Below are positions 54,301 to 63,394 of a DNA stretch of 64,000 bases, one piece after another (position 1 is the first letter of the stretch; each line of letters starts with the position of its first letter). The notes beneath the pieces were generated by a model, which saw only the letters and a program-made list of their open reading frames with translations, was not told the DNA's origin and ran no database searches. Made by a program: the position numbers and the translations under genes. The stretch covers positions 620,001-684,000 of the forward strand of contig OY762821.2 of NCBI GenBank assembly GCA_963666475.2, given 5' to 3'. The stretch is from JBFHIZ01 sp963666475 (lineage in GTDB: Bacteria; Bacillota; Clostridia; Lachnospirales; Lachnospiraceae).

Positions 54301-54960
54301 ATGTCAGAACCAAGAGATTTTTATGTGATGGAAATCAAACAAAAAATGAATGAGGAACAGATCGAGAAGTTCATTCGCCTTTATGAACCTTTTATTATTA
54401 CTTGTGCTTCAAAACGTATGAATCGTTATATAACCTATGAGAATGATCCAGCCTATGCGATTTCGTTGGAAAGTTTTTATAAGGCAATTCTAAATTATGA
54501 TATTACAAAAGGTGGATTTTTAAATTTTGCCAAAATTCTGATTGATCGAGATCTTCTCAATTATATAAAAAATGAATATACACATTCGCAAAAGATGGAT
54601 TCACTTGATACAATCGAAAATATATCGGATAAACATACTGTGGAAGATGAAGTGATTTTGAGGTCGGAGATCGAGCAGTTGGAAAAAGAATTAGAAAAAT
54701 TTCATATTTCTTTTGAAAATCTTGCTGATTATGGACCAAAGCATGAGGATACAAGAGAAAAGGCAAAAGAAATCGCCAAAAAAACGTCCCAAGTACAGGA
54801 ATTCATGCAGTTTGTGTTCGATAAACTTCGACTTCCCGTGAGCAAAATGTGTGAACGATTTCGGGTGTCTCGTAAAGTAATTACAAGAAGTAGGGAATAT
54901 ATTATTGCAATTCTGATTGTATACGAAAAAAAACTGGATGAAATAAAGAAATGGATATAA
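54301..54960 (+). CDS. sigI: RNA polymerase sigma factor, SigI family
   Basis: The 219-residue alternative sigma factor resembles SigI. It has an N-terminal sigma-2-like region with YEPFIITCASKRMNRYIT and YDITKGGFLNFAKILIDRDLLNYIKNEY-type helices. A C-terminal helix-turn-helix includes KMCERFRVSRKVITRSREYI. In other Firmicutes SigI responds to heat or envelope and polysaccharide signals and is held by an RsgI anti-sigma factor. Its natural partner is encoded 76 bases downstream. The start is ATG after GAGGAAGATGTT. The number of target genes is unknown. Confidence 0.9.
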   Translation: MSEPRDFYVMEIKQKMNEEQIEKFIRLYEPFIITCASKRMNRYITYENDPAYAISLESFYKAILNYDITKGGFLNFAKILIDRDLLNYIKNEYTHSQKMDSLDTIENISDKHTVEDEVILRSEIEQLEKELEKFHISFENLADYGPKHEDTREKAKEIAKKTSQVQEFMQFVFDKLRLPVSKMCERFRVSRKVITRSREYIIAILIVYEKKLDEIKKWI

Positions 54961-55036
54961 ATATACCCTAAAAAAAATTTTATTTTGTATCTTATAATAT
55001 ATGGTAATCAAAGAATCACTATGTAAGGAGTGGCGT

Positions 55037-56452
55037 ATGGACAATGGAATCATCTTAAAAGTAAATAAAGAGTACGCTGTGATTAGTTTGGGAAATGAGT
55101 TTGTCCGCATAGTACGCAAACAAGGGATGCGAATCGGACAACGAATTTTCTTTACAGAGGAGGATTTATATTCTCACCATATGGGAAGGAGAATGCAGAT
55201 GAAGGGATTAAAAAGCGTAGCAGCTATAGCGGCTGCAGTTGTAGTTGTAGTGATTGCTGGAGTGTTTATTGTACAAAATCGTACGATGGAGGTTTCGACG
55301 GTTGTTGTTGACATCAATCCAAGCGTGTCACTTGGTTTGGATGAAAATGAAGTGGTAGTAAAAGCAGAAGCTTTGAATGAAGATGCAAAGACTCTCGATT
55401 TGAAAATTGTGATTGGAAAGTCGGTACAAGATGCGGTTGAAAATATTACAGGTCAAGCGGTAGAGCTTGGGTTTTTAAATACGGAGGATCTAGAAGATGA
55501 TTATATTGTAGTTACTACAATATCAGAAGAAAACAAAGATGAGATTGAAGCACTGCTTGAACAGAATTTAGAGGAAAGTACTTTGATGAATATGGTTAAT
55601 GTTGTAATCATGGAAGGTACGCAGACCGATTTGGATGAAGCAGAATCTGAGGACGTTGCGGTTGGTCTTTTGATGCTTAGAGAAAAATATCAGCTTGCAG
55701 AAGGTGAGACGGTAGGCGATTTGATGAGTGATCCGATTCGTAAAGAAGAGTATTTAACGGAGAATAAACTACATGAAGAAGACGTCATTCATTTAGCAGA
55801 GCGTATTATGAACGGACTTGAAAATTCTGACCTTGGAGAAGAAGTCAAAATGCAATATACTGCGGAATTTGGAGAGTTTATGGCATCCATTGAAGTATTG
55901 CATCAGGCTCAGATCGCATATAAAGAGGCGACAAAATTAGGAGATGCAGAAGCAATGCAAGAAGCGCAGGCAGCATTACTTGATGCGGAACTGACACGAG
56001 AAGCTATGAAAGAAGTAAAGACTGCTCTAAATAATGGAAAAGATGAAGAAGAACGTGCGGAGCATTTGGCAGAAGTATTTGCAAAGATTTTAAATAAAAA
56101 ATCTTCCGACGAACAAATAGAGAACGACGAGGATAGCTCGAATACCGATGAAGAAAATGAAATACTCATTGAGGAAGGTGACAACTCTTTGGATGGCGTC
56201 GATGGAGTTAGTGGAGCTACCTCGAATACTAATTCAAATGGAAATTCTTCTAGTAACAATAAAAATTCTGGTGTAGATGCAATGAGTGGTGCAACTTCAG
56301 AAACTTCGAATAGTGGAAATTCAAGTTCATCGAAAAGCAACTCAAAAGTTGAAAAGGACGATGACGACGATGACGATGAGTACGACGATGACGATGAGTA
56401 CGACGATGACGATGATGAACATGAATATGAGGATTCTGAGCATGATGATTAA
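55037..56452 (+). CDS. RsgI-like anti-sigma factor with acidic tail and SGAT motifs
   Basis: The 471-residue transmembrane anti-sigma factor. The N-terminal RsgI-type domain (about 1-50) binds the sigma factor in the cytoplasm and a helix (about 61-80) crosses the membrane. Just outside, VVVDINPSVSLGLD (about 89-102) carries the Asn94-Pro95 site where family members self-cleave. A mostly helical, acidic extracellular region (about 103-360) is of unknown type. The tail (about 385-471) holds two copies of a D-x-x-S-G-A-T motif, DGVSGAT (389-395) and DAMSGAT (414-420). It ends in a long Asp/Glu run with few His. The SGAT form matches the flavin-attachment motif of FMN-bind domains. The ATG at 55037 has GGAG in AAGGAGTGG before it. 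Confidence 0.9.
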   Translation: MDNGIILKVNKEYAVISLGNEFVRIVRKQGMRIGQRIFFTEEDLYSHHMGRRMQMKGLKSVAAIAAAVVVVVIAGVFIVQNRTMEVSTVVVDINPSVSLGLDENEVVVKAEALNEDAKTLDLKIVIGKSVQDAVENITGQAVELGFLNTEDLEDDYIVVTTISEENKDEIEALLEQNLEESTLMNMVNVVIMEGTQTDLDEAESEDVAVGLLMLREKYQLAEGETVGDLMSDPIRKEEYLTENKLHEEDVIHLAERIMNGLENSDLGEEVKMQYTAEFGEFMASIEVLHQAQIAYKEATKLGDAEAMQEAQAALLDAELTREAMKEVKTALNNGKDEEERAEHLAEVFAKILNKKSSDEQIENDEDSSNTDEENEILIEEGDNSLDGVDGVSGATSNTNSNGNSSSNNKNSGVDAMSGATSETSNSGNSSSSKSNSKVEKDDDDDDDEYDDDDEYDDDDDEHEYEDSEHDD

Positions 56453-56488
56453 AGAATCTTGCATATGTTTGTGAAATATAAATCATAT

Positions 56489-56517
56489 TTGACATTCCAC
56501 AGAAAAGAGACTATGAT
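56489..56517 (+). promoter_or_regulatory. promoter of the third MATE gene
   Basis: TTGACA (56489-56494) and TATGAT (56512-56517) are spaced 17 bases. Transcription would start near 56524, which argues against the first in-frame ATG at 56523 as the translation start. Confidence 0.65.
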
Positions 56518-56576
56518 AGCTAATGTTTCAAATTTTGGGGCTCGATATATGGGCGATGAGAGGCATGGTCTTTAAG

Positions 56577-57953
56577 ATGGATAATCATAAAATTGCTGGT
56601 ACATTGAATATGACAGATGGGAATCCAAAAGCTTTAATTCTAAAGTTTGCGATTCCCATTTTTCTGAGTCAGCTTTTTCAACAATTATATAATATTGCAG
56701 ATACGATGATTGTGGGTAATTTTCTCGGAAAATCCGAATTGGCAGCAGTGAGTTCTTCTGGGACGTTGATTTTCTTGATTATCAGTATGTTTGGCGGAAT
56801 TGCAGCGGGAGCAGGAGTCGTTGTTTCTAAGTATTTTGGTGCTAAGGACTACGAAAATATGCAAAAAGCGATTCATACGAATGTTGCAATTGGTCTTTTT
56901 GCTGGAGTATTTCTGACTTTATTTGGAGTGCTTGCTACACCTACAATTTTAAGATGGATGAATACCGATCCAAATGTACTTCCTAATTCGATTGTGTATT
57001 TTCGAAGTTACTTTCTCGGGGCAATGGGAATCGTAATGTATAATATGTTTAACGGTATTTTAAATGCAATGGGGGATAGCAAACGCCCACTTATTTTTCT
57101 GATTGTTTCGTCTGTCCTTAATGTTGTTTTAGATATCACATTTATCAAGGTTTTTCACTTGGGAGTGGGATCAGTTGCCGCCGCTACTGCTATTTCGCAA
57201 ACGCTTAGTGCGCTTCTTTGTTTAAGATACTTGCGGAAAGAAGGAACCATTTTTCGATTACGTTTTTCGCAGATTCGTTTTCATCAAGGATTTCTTGGAG
57301 AAATTTTGCACATGGGAATTCCATCCGGGGTACAGAACTCAGTGATCGCATTTGCAAATGTGATTGTTCAAAGCAACATCAACTCTTTTTACGAAGATGC
57401 AATGGCAGGCTATGGATCTTATGTGAAAATTGAAGGATTTGGGTTTCTTCCAATCGTCTGTTTCTCACTTGCACTTTCGACATATGTTAGTCAGAATCTA
57501 GGGGCAAATCGCAAAGATCGCGTGAAGGAAGGAGCCAATTTTGGACTCTTTACAGCTATATTAATGGCAGAAATCATTGGGATTACGATTTTTATTGCAG
57601 CACCATTTTTAGTGAGTCTTTTTAATATGGATCCGAATGTGATTGCTTTTGGAGTAAAGCAGGCACGTGTCGAGGCGTTGTTTTACTTTCTTCTAGCTTT
57701 CTCAAATGTTGTAGCTGGTGTGTTTCGAGGTGCCGGAAAGGCTATTTATCCGATGGTCGTAATGCTTTCTGTGTGGTGCGTATTTCGAATTTTGTATATC
57801 ACTGTCGCAATGCAGATTCGACATGATATTACATTGATTTATATGGCATATCCAATTACATGGAGCATTAGTTCCATTCTGTTGTTTAGACTATATATCA
57901 AGGGAGATTGGATGTCTCCAAAAGTAAATAAAAAAATTGTAGAACAAGTATAA
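56577..57953 (+). CDS. MATE family efflux transporter
   Basis: A 458-residue MATE exporter, 12 helices, with family opening GNPKALILKFAIPIFLSQ and FQQLYNIADTMIVGNFLG. The start at 56577 is chosen because the predicted transcript begins at 56524 and AGAGG (56559-56563) precedes it; ATGs at 56523, 56556 and 56565 are in frame but less suitable. The substrate is unknown. It lies between the sigma/anti-sigma pair and the secreted ferritin-like protein. Confidence 0.92.
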   Translation: MDNHKIAGTLNMTDGNPKALILKFAIPIFLSQLFQQLYNIADTMIVGNFLGKSELAAVSSSGTLIFLIISMFGGIAAGAGVVVSKYFGAKDYENMQKAIHTNVAIGLFAGVFLTLFGVLATPTILRWMNTDPNVLPNSIVYFRSYFLGAMGIVMYNMFNGILNAMGDSKRPLIFLIVSSVLNVVLDITFIKVFHLGVGSVAAATAISQTLSALLCLRYLRKEGTIFRLRFSQIRFHQGFLGEILHMGIPSGVQNSVIAFANVIVQSNINSFYEDAMAGYGSYVKIEGFGFLPIVCFSLALSTYVSQNLGANRKDRVKEGANFGLFTAILMAEIIGITIFIAAPFLVSLFNMDPNVIAFGVKQARVEALFYFLLAFSNVVAGVFRGAGKAIYPMVVMLSVWCVFRILYITVAMQIRHDITLIYMAYPITWSISSILLFRLYIKGDWMSPKVNKKIVEQV

Positions 57954-58078
57954 AACATAATTGAAAATGGTTCATATATTCTTTTACTTGTCACACAGAT
58001 GTCATAATAGAAACCTATACTATAACCATAACAAAGAAGCCCATTCAAAAATGGATATAGAAAGGTAAGGTAATTGAC

Positions 58079-58678
58079 ATGAAGAGAACAGTAAAATTTA
58101 CAGGACTATTTTTAATTTTGACGTTATTAATTGGAACAACCGCATTTGCAAGTGAGACAGTTGGTTCTTCAGCTGCATCTGAACAGACGACTTATACATT
58201 GGAAGAAATGTTGCAATATGCTTTAGAAGATGAGAGAATTGCACAGGCAGAATATGAAGCAATTATGGAGTCGTTTGATGTAACAAGACCATTTAGTAAC
58301 ATTGCAGAAGCAGAAAAACAACATGAAGCAGAAATCATAGCATTATATGAAGCAAGAGGAATGGAAGTCTCAGATTTTGATGCATCAGAATACGTAGTTT
58401 TGCCAGATACTTTAGCAGAAATCTATGAAGTTGGCATCCAGGCAGAGATTAACAACATTGCAATGTATGATTTGTTTTTGGCACAGGATTTAGATGCAGA
58501 TGTGAGACTTGTGTTTGAAGAAATAAAGAACGGGTCAGAAAGTCATTTAGCAGCATTTGAAAGATCTGGTGATCGCTTAAATGAGAGAACGGTGCGTCAG
58601 TCAGAATCGCTTTTTGATTCGGTACTTGGATTTTTCGGTGGAAGAACAGAAGATAATAGACGTGGTGGAAGAAGATAA
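58079..58678 (+). CDS. secreted ferritin-like DUF2202 protein
   Basis: The 199-residue protein has a signal peptide (about 1-26, cleavage likely after TAFA) and a four-helix ferritin-like domain. Possible metal ligands are E in ALEDERIAQAEYE, EKQHE (about 80-84) and E/H in NGSESHLAAFE near residue 162. The family, DUF2202, is uncharacterised and is thought to bind metal. The C-terminal tail is Arg/Gly-rich (GGRTEDNRRGGRR), and no membrane anchor is present. It is monocistronic, with a terminator at 58701. The exact function is not known. Confidence 0.85.
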   Translation: MKRTVKFTGLFLILTLLIGTTAFASETVGSSAASEQTTYTLEEMLQYALEDERIAQAEYEAIMESFDVTRPFSNIAEAEKQHEAEIIALYEARGMEVSDFDASEYVVLPDTLAEIYEVGIQAEINNIAMYDLFLAQDLDADVRLVFEEIKNGSESHLAAFERSGDRLNERTVRQSESLFDSVLGFFGGRTEDNRRGGRR

Positions 58679-58700
58679 TTGAATATTAAGTAAACTAAGA

Positions 58701-58733
58701 AATGAGCTTTCTCACAGAGAGCTCATTTTTTTT
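58701..58733 (+). terminator. intrinsic terminator after the ferritin-like gene
   Basis: AATGAGCT pairs with AGCTCATT, with further CTC/GAG pairing inside, followed by eight T. Confidence 0.88.
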
Positions 58734-58753
58734 GTGAACTTCATCCAAATTGG

Positions 58754-58781
58754 TTGACAAATAGGTGGATAGGATTATAAT
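58754..58781 (+). promoter_or_regulatory. promoter of the polyamine operon
   Basis: A perfect TTGACA (58754-58759) and TATAAT (58776-58781) are spaced 16 bases. Two palindromes overlap or follow it. Confidence 0.8.
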
Positions 58782-58808
58782 AATCCTTGTGGTTTACAAA
58801 TAGTAAAC
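58771..58808 (+). promoter_or_regulatory. paired operator-like palindromes at the pot promoter
   Basis: AGGATTATAATAATCCT (58771-58787) is a perfect 17-base palindrome covering the -10 box. GTTTACAAATAGTAAAC (58792-58808) is a six-base inverted repeat with a five-base spacer just after the start. The XRE-cupin regulator encoded next is the likely binder of one or both. Confidence 0.6.
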
Positions 58809-58848
58809 AAAAAGTTTAGATAGACTAAGAAGGGTGTGGAGATTTTTT

Positions 58849-59388
58849 ATGGAAATCGGACCAAAAATCAAGCAACTGAGAATTGCAAACAATCTAACGC
58901 AAGAAGAACTTGCAGATCGAGCAGAGTTGTCAAAGGGATTTATTAGTCAAATTGAAAATGACTTAACCTCACCATCGATTACGACCCTGGTTGATATACT
59001 TCAGTGTCTGGGTACTGATCTAAAAGACTTCTTTAGTAATTTTGAAGACAAACAAATTGTGTTTAAAAAGAAAGACTATTTTCGAAAACGAGATACCGAG
59101 TTAAATAATACCATAGAGTGGGTCATTCCTAATGCACAAAAAAATGCAATGGAACCGATTCGCATGATTCTTGAACCAGGTGGGTATTCTCTTTTGGACC
59201 AACCTCATGAAGGGGAAGAATTTGGTTATGTAGAAAAAGGGAATATAAAAGTATATTTAGGAAAAGATTGTCACCATGTAAAAAAAGGGGAATCTTTTTA
59301 CTTTGAATCAACGACAAAACATCACATAGAAAATGCGGGAAATACCGAAGCGATAGTAATCTGGGTAAGTACACCACCATCCTTTTAG
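58849..59388 (+). CDS. XRE-family regulator with cupin sensor domain
   Basis: The 179-residue regulator has an N-terminal helix-turn-helix (IKQLRIANNLTQEELADRAE and SKGFISQIEND, about 6-36) and a C-terminal cupin domain (about 105-175). Proteins of this layout often control polyamine uptake or breakdown by sensing the ligand. It heads the potABCD operon. The ATG at 58849 follows TGGAGATTTTTT; the upstream GTG at 58834 is less likely. It probably acts on the palindromes at 58771-58808. Confidence 0.92.
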   Translation: MEIGPKIKQLRIANNLTQEELADRAELSKGFISQIENDLTSPSITTLVDILQCLGTDLKDFFSNFEDKQIVFKKKDYFRKRDTELNNTIEWVIPNAQKNAMEPIRMILEPGGYSLLDQPHEGEEFGYVEKGNIKVYLGKDCHHVKKGESFYFESTTKHHIENAGNTEAIVIWVSTPPSF

Positions 59389-59407
59389 AAATGGAGATCA
59401 CAAATAA

Positions 59408-60493
59408 ATGGAAAAGAATGTAATCATTCAACTAAATAATATTACAAAAAAATACGGAGAGCAGGTTGTACTGGATCAGTTGAATCTGAAAGTTGTGAAG
59501 AATGAATTCTTGACTTTGTTGGGACCAAGTGGCTGTGGGAAAACAACGACACTTCGTATTATTGGAGGATTCGAATATCCGGATGAAGGAGAACTCCTCC
59601 AAAACGACAAGAATATAGTTGAAGTGCCACCATATAAACGAAATATTAATACAGTGTTTCAAAAGTATGCACTTTTCCCACATTTAAATGTATTTGATAA
59701 TATCGCATTTGGTCTGCATATTAAAAAATTGGATAAAAAGATTGTAAAAGAGAAAGTGTTAAAAGCACTGAAACAGGTAAATTTAGCAGGTTATGAAAAA
59801 AGAAATATTGAACAGCTTTCAGGTGGACAACAACAGCGTGTGGCCATAGCACGTGCGATTGTCAATGAACCTGAAATTCTTCTCTTAGATGAGCCTTTGG
59901 GTGCACTTGACTTAAAACTACGTCAGGAAATGCAATATGAATTGAAGACACTACAAAAAGAACTGGGAATCACTTTCGTATATGTAACACACGATCAGGA
60001 AGAGGCGCTTACCATGAGTGATACCGTTGTTGTTATGAATAATGGTGTGATTCAACAAATGGGTACGCCTGAAGATATTTACAATGAGCCTGTGAATGCG
60101 TTTGTTGCTGATTTTATTGGAGAAAGTAACATCGTTGATGGAATCATGAAACAAGACAAAGAAATTTGGATGTTTGGTTTTTCATATCCTTGTGTTGATA
60201 AAGGGTTTGGTGCGAATGAGCAAGTAGATGTTGTCATTCGTCCAGAAGATATTTCCTTATTGCCAGAGCAACAGGGGAAAATTAATGGAGTGGTAACCGA
60301 TTGTATTTTTAAAGGGGTTCATTATGAGACTTGTGTGGTAACGGAAGGGTTCGAATGGGTGGTACAAAATACGAAACAGTTCCATCCGGGAGAAAAAGTC
60401 AGTATCAACGTGGATCCTTTTGATATTCACATTATGAAAAAAATGCCAAAAGCAGAGATGAACAATGTTTTGGAGGAAGAGCAAAATGAATAG
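59408..60493 (+). CDS. potA: spermidine/putrescine ABC transporter ATP-binding protein
   Basis: The 361-residue ATPase powers polyamine import. It has Walker A GPSGCGKTT (about 38-46), Q-loop VFQKYALFPH, signature LSGGQQQRVAIARA, Walker B ILLLDEPLGALD and H-loop VTHDQEE. A C-terminal TOBE-type domain is at about 235-340. The family-typical TLLGPSGCGKTT run is conserved. It overlaps potB by 8 bases. The RBS is AAATGGAGATCACAAATAA. Confidence 0.96.
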   Translation: MEKNVIIQLNNITKKYGEQVVLDQLNLKVVKNEFLTLLGPSGCGKTTTLRIIGGFEYPDEGELLQNDKNIVEVPPYKRNINTVFQKYALFPHLNVFDNIAFGLHIKKLDKKIVKEKVLKALKQVNLAGYEKRNIEQLSGGQQQRVAIARAIVNEPEILLLDEPLGALDLKLRQEMQYELKTLQKELGITFVYVTHDQEEALTMSDTVVVMNNGVIQQMGTPEDIYNEPVNAFVADFIGESNIVDGIMKQDKEIWMFGFSYPCVDKGFGANEQVDVVIRPEDISLLPEQQGKINGVVTDCIFKGVHYETCVVTEGFEWVVQNTKQFHPGEKVSINVDPFDIHIMKKMPKAEMNNVLEEEQNE

Positions 60494-61313
60494 GAAATGG
60501 CTGGCTACACCTTATTTAATTTGGATGGTCATCTTTATTATCGTTCCGCTTTTGATGATCCTATATTATGCATTTACAAAAGACACTTCGAATGGATTGA
60601 TTATGACGACGGAGTTTCTAGAAAGATCTTTTGCTCCGATTTATGTGACTGCGCTATGGAAGTCTCTTCTATATGCCGGGATCTCTACGATAATCTGTCT
60701 GTTACTTGCATATCCATTAGCACTGATTTTGGTAAAAGGAAATAACTCAGGAAGTTCCATGCTATTTATCTTTATTTTGCCAATGTGGATGAATTTTTTG
60801 CTTCGGACCTATGCATGGTTGTCTTTGCTTGAGACCAATAATGGTCTTATTAATACCGTGTTGCGTGCACTTCACTTGCCGGTGATTGATATTATTGGGA
60901 CGCCTAACGCAATTGTGCTCGGTATGGTATACAATTTTTTACCGTTCATGGTACTTCCAATTTATAACTCCTTGGCAAAGATTGACACTTCCATTCTGGA
61001 AGCAGCCTCTGATTTAGGAGCCAATAATCGAAAACGTTTGTTTCGTGTGATTTTGCCAATCAGTATGCCTGGTGTGATGAGTGGAATTACCATGGTTTTC
61101 ATGCCTGCAGTTACATCTTTTGTGATTCCAAATCTATTGGGAAGCGGGAAGGTGAATCTGATTGGAAATCTGATTGAACAACAATTTTTGATGACATACG
61201 ATTGGGGATTTGGAGCAGCATTATCTTTTGTGCTCATGGTGATTATTTTGATCACAATGGGTATTTTCCGCCGCTATGATGGAGATTTGGAAGGTGGTGC
61301 AGGAATATGGTAA
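60486..61313 (+). CDS. potB: spermidine/putrescine ABC transporter permease
   Basis: The 275-residue permease has about six helices and the EAA loop ILEAASDLGANNRKRLFRVI. TTGGAGGAAGAGCAAA gives the RBS for the ATG at 60486, which lies within the end of potA. It pairs with PotC to form the channel. The order potA-B-C-D is the common polyamine arrangement. Confidence 0.95.
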   Translation: MNRKWLATPYLIWMVIFIIVPLLMILYYAFTKDTSNGLIMTTEFLERSFAPIYVTALWKSLLYAGISTIICLLLAYPLALILVKGNNSGSSMLFIFILPMWMNFLLRTYAWLSLLETNNGLINTVLRALHLPVIDIIGTPNAIVLGMVYNFLPFMVLPIYNSLAKIDTSILEAASDLGANNRKRLFRVILPISMPGVMSGITMVFMPAVTSFVIPNLLGSGKVNLIGNLIEQQFLMTYDWGFGAALSFVLMVIILITMGIFRRYDGDLEGGAGIW

Positions 61314-62104
61314 AAAAAGGAATAGAACGAGTTTATCTCGGATTGATCATGATTTTTCTATATGCACCAATTTTGACCTTGATGGTGTTTTCTTTTAACG
61401 ACTCAAAATCCAGAGCAACTTGGGGCGGATTCACACTAAAGTGGTATCAAAGTATGCTTGATGACCCCATTATTTCAAAGTCACTATATTATACCTTGCT
61501 TGTGGCGTTGCTTGCATCGGTTATTGCAACCTTGATTGGAACATTAGCAGCAATTGGAATTCATGTAATGAAAAAGAGACCAAAAGGAATTATTATGAAT
61601 GTTACCTATCTGCCTGTTTTGAATGCAGATATTGTAACCGGTATTGCATTCATGTTATTTTTTGTTGCAATTGGGTTGAAGCTGGGATTTGCATCCATGT
61701 TGATTGCGCACATTACATTTAGTATTCCGTACGTGATCCTTAATATTTTGCCAAAACTTCGTTCAATGAATAAGTTTACATATGAGGCGGCATTGGATCT
61801 TGGAGCAAGACCATTGGAAGCGATTTGGAAAGTGATCATTCCAGAAATTATGCCAAATATTGTCACTGGATTTTTGCTCGCATTTACCTTGTCTTTGGAC
61901 GACTTTGCAATTAGTTATTTTACGACTGGAAGTGGCGTTACAAATCTATCCATTACCATCTATACCATGACTAGAAGAGGTATCAAACCAGAAATCAATG
62001 CGATCTCGACGGTGTTATTCCTGTCAATATTGATCTTGCTTTTGATTATAAACAAACGTTCAGCAAAACTTGAAAATCAGAAGAAGCTGCAGAAAAGTAT
62101 CTAA
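61307..62104 (+). CDS. potC: spermidine/putrescine ABC transporter permease
   Basis: The 265-residue second permease has about six helices and the EAA loop YEAALDLGARPLEAIWKVI. It overlaps potB by 7 bases, with AGGTGGTGCAGGAAT before the ATG. It ends 17 bases before potD. Confidence 0.95.
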   Translation: MVKKGIERVYLGLIMIFLYAPILTLMVFSFNDSKSRATWGGFTLKWYQSMLDDPIISKSLYYTLLVALLASVIATLIGTLAAIGIHVMKKRPKGIIMNVTYLPVLNADIVTGIAFMLFFVAIGLKLGFASMLIAHITFSIPYVILNILPKLRSMNKFTYEAALDLGARPLEAIWKVIIPEIMPNIVTGFLLAFTLSLDDFAISYFTTGSGVTNLSITIYTMTRRGIKPEINAISTVLFLSILILLLIINKRSAKLENQKKLQKSI

Positions 62105-62121
62105 ACGTACAAGGAGGATTT

Positions 62122-63186
62122 ATGAAGAAATTATTGAGCATGGCTCTTTTGCTCGCACTGGTTCTCACCGGATGTGGAAGCAATACAGAAGCCGACCCAA
62201 ACAAACCACTCGCTGGCACTACAATCAATGTATACAACTGGGGCGACTACATCGCAGAGGATACATTGGAACTATTTACAGAGCAGACTGGAATCAAAGT
62301 TGTATATGAAACCTATGATTCGAACGAAATCATGTATGCAAAATATAAGTCAGGAGCCGTAGACTATGATGTCTTGATTCCTTCTGATTATATGATTGAA
62401 AAGCTGATTTCAGAAGATGAACTTTTACCACTCAATTTTGACAACATTCCAAATGCATCTTATATTGATGAAAATTTTAAAAATTTAGCTTTTGACCCAG
62501 ACAATCAATATTCGGTTCCTTATATGTGGGGAACTCTTGGTATTTTATACAATACAACCATGGTTTATGAAGAGGTGACTTCTTGGGATATTCTTTGGGA
62601 CAGTAAATATGAAGGTCAGATCATTATGATGAACTCTGTACGTGACAGTTTTGCGGTAGCCTTGAAACGTCTGGGATATTCTTTGAATTCGACAGATATG
62701 ACTGAAATTGACGCTGCGTATGCAAGTCTTGAAGAACAAGCTCCACTGGTTCAGGCTTATGTTGTTGATGAAGTAAAAGACAAGATGATCGGTGAGGAAG
62801 CAGCGCTTGCAGTCATCTATTCTGGAGAAGCAATCTTCACGGCGGATTATAATGAAGATTTGGCATATGCAATCCCAGAAGAAGGGACGAATTTGTGGTT
62901 TGATGCAATGGTTATTCCTAAAACTTCAAAAAATCAAGAAGCAGCGGAAGCATTCATCAACTTCATGAACGATCCACAAATTGCATTTAATAATACGGAT
63001 TACATTGGATATTCTACTCCGCATACCGAAGCGAAAAGCATGTTGGATGAAGAAGTACAAAACGATCCGGCAGCATATCCTTCAGAAGAAGTGATCGCGA
63101 AATGTGAAGTGTTCGTGGACTTAGGAACAGAACTGACGGCTTACTACAATGAAAAATGGAATGAGTTGAAAGCTTCCTTAAATTAG
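62122..63186 (+). CDS. potD: spermidine/putrescine-binding lipoprotein
   Basis: The 354-residue extracellular binding protein has signal peptide ending LTGC with Cys18 as lipid site. The PotD-type opening INVYNWGDYIAEDTL and the later YDVLIPSDYMIEKL are family features, with acidic residues that hold the polyamine amines. It is the last gene of the operon, with an AAGGAGG ribosome site and a strong terminator at 63231. Spermidine versus putrescine specificity is not determined. Confidence 0.96.
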   Translation: MKKLLSMALLLALVLTGCGSNTEADPNKPLAGTTINVYNWGDYIAEDTLELFTEQTGIKVVYETYDSNEIMYAKYKSGAVDYDVLIPSDYMIEKLISEDELLPLNFDNIPNASYIDENFKNLAFDPDNQYSVPYMWGTLGILYNTTMVYEEVTSWDILWDSKYEGQIIMMNSVRDSFAVALKRLGYSLNSTDMTEIDAAYASLEEQAPLVQAYVVDEVKDKMIGEEAALAVIYSGEAIFTADYNEDLAYAIPEEGTNLWFDAMVIPKTSKNQEAAEAFINFMNDPQIAFNNTDYIGYSTPHTEAKSMLDEEVQNDPAAYPSEEVIAKCEVFVDLGTELTAYYNEKWNELKASLN

Positions 63187-63230
63187 TTCAATAAACCTAT
63201 TATTTTGAGAAGGCTGTTATAATCGTATAC

Positions 63231-63274
63231 AAAAAAAGATTCTACTTGATTTACATGTAGAATCTTTTTTTGTG
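63231..63274 (+). terminator. intrinsic terminator after potD
   Basis: AAAAAAGATTCTAC pairs with GTAGAATCTTTTTT around an 11-base loop, followed by T. It ends the polyamine operon. Confidence 0.92.
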
Positions 63275-63326
63275 TAAACTTTTATCCCTGAAATCAAGAC
63301 AACGTTTTTTAAAATTTTTACGCAGA

Positions 63327-63356
63327 TTGACATTTCAAGTGCATGAAAGCTATAAT
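63327..63356 (+). promoter_or_regulatory. promoter of the terminal LytTR gene
   Basis: A perfect TTGACA (63327-63332) and TATAAT (63351-63356) are spaced 18 bases, 38 bases before the ATG at 63395. Confidence 0.8.
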
Positions 63357-63394
63357 GAAAAAAATTATCCGTATTAGTTTTGGAAAGGAAAGTT

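Noticed and set aside
56250..56495. Minus-strand frame rich in His and Arg (repeated HRHRRT)
   Set aside because: It is the complement of the Asp-rich tail of the RsgI-like gene, with no ribosome site of its own.
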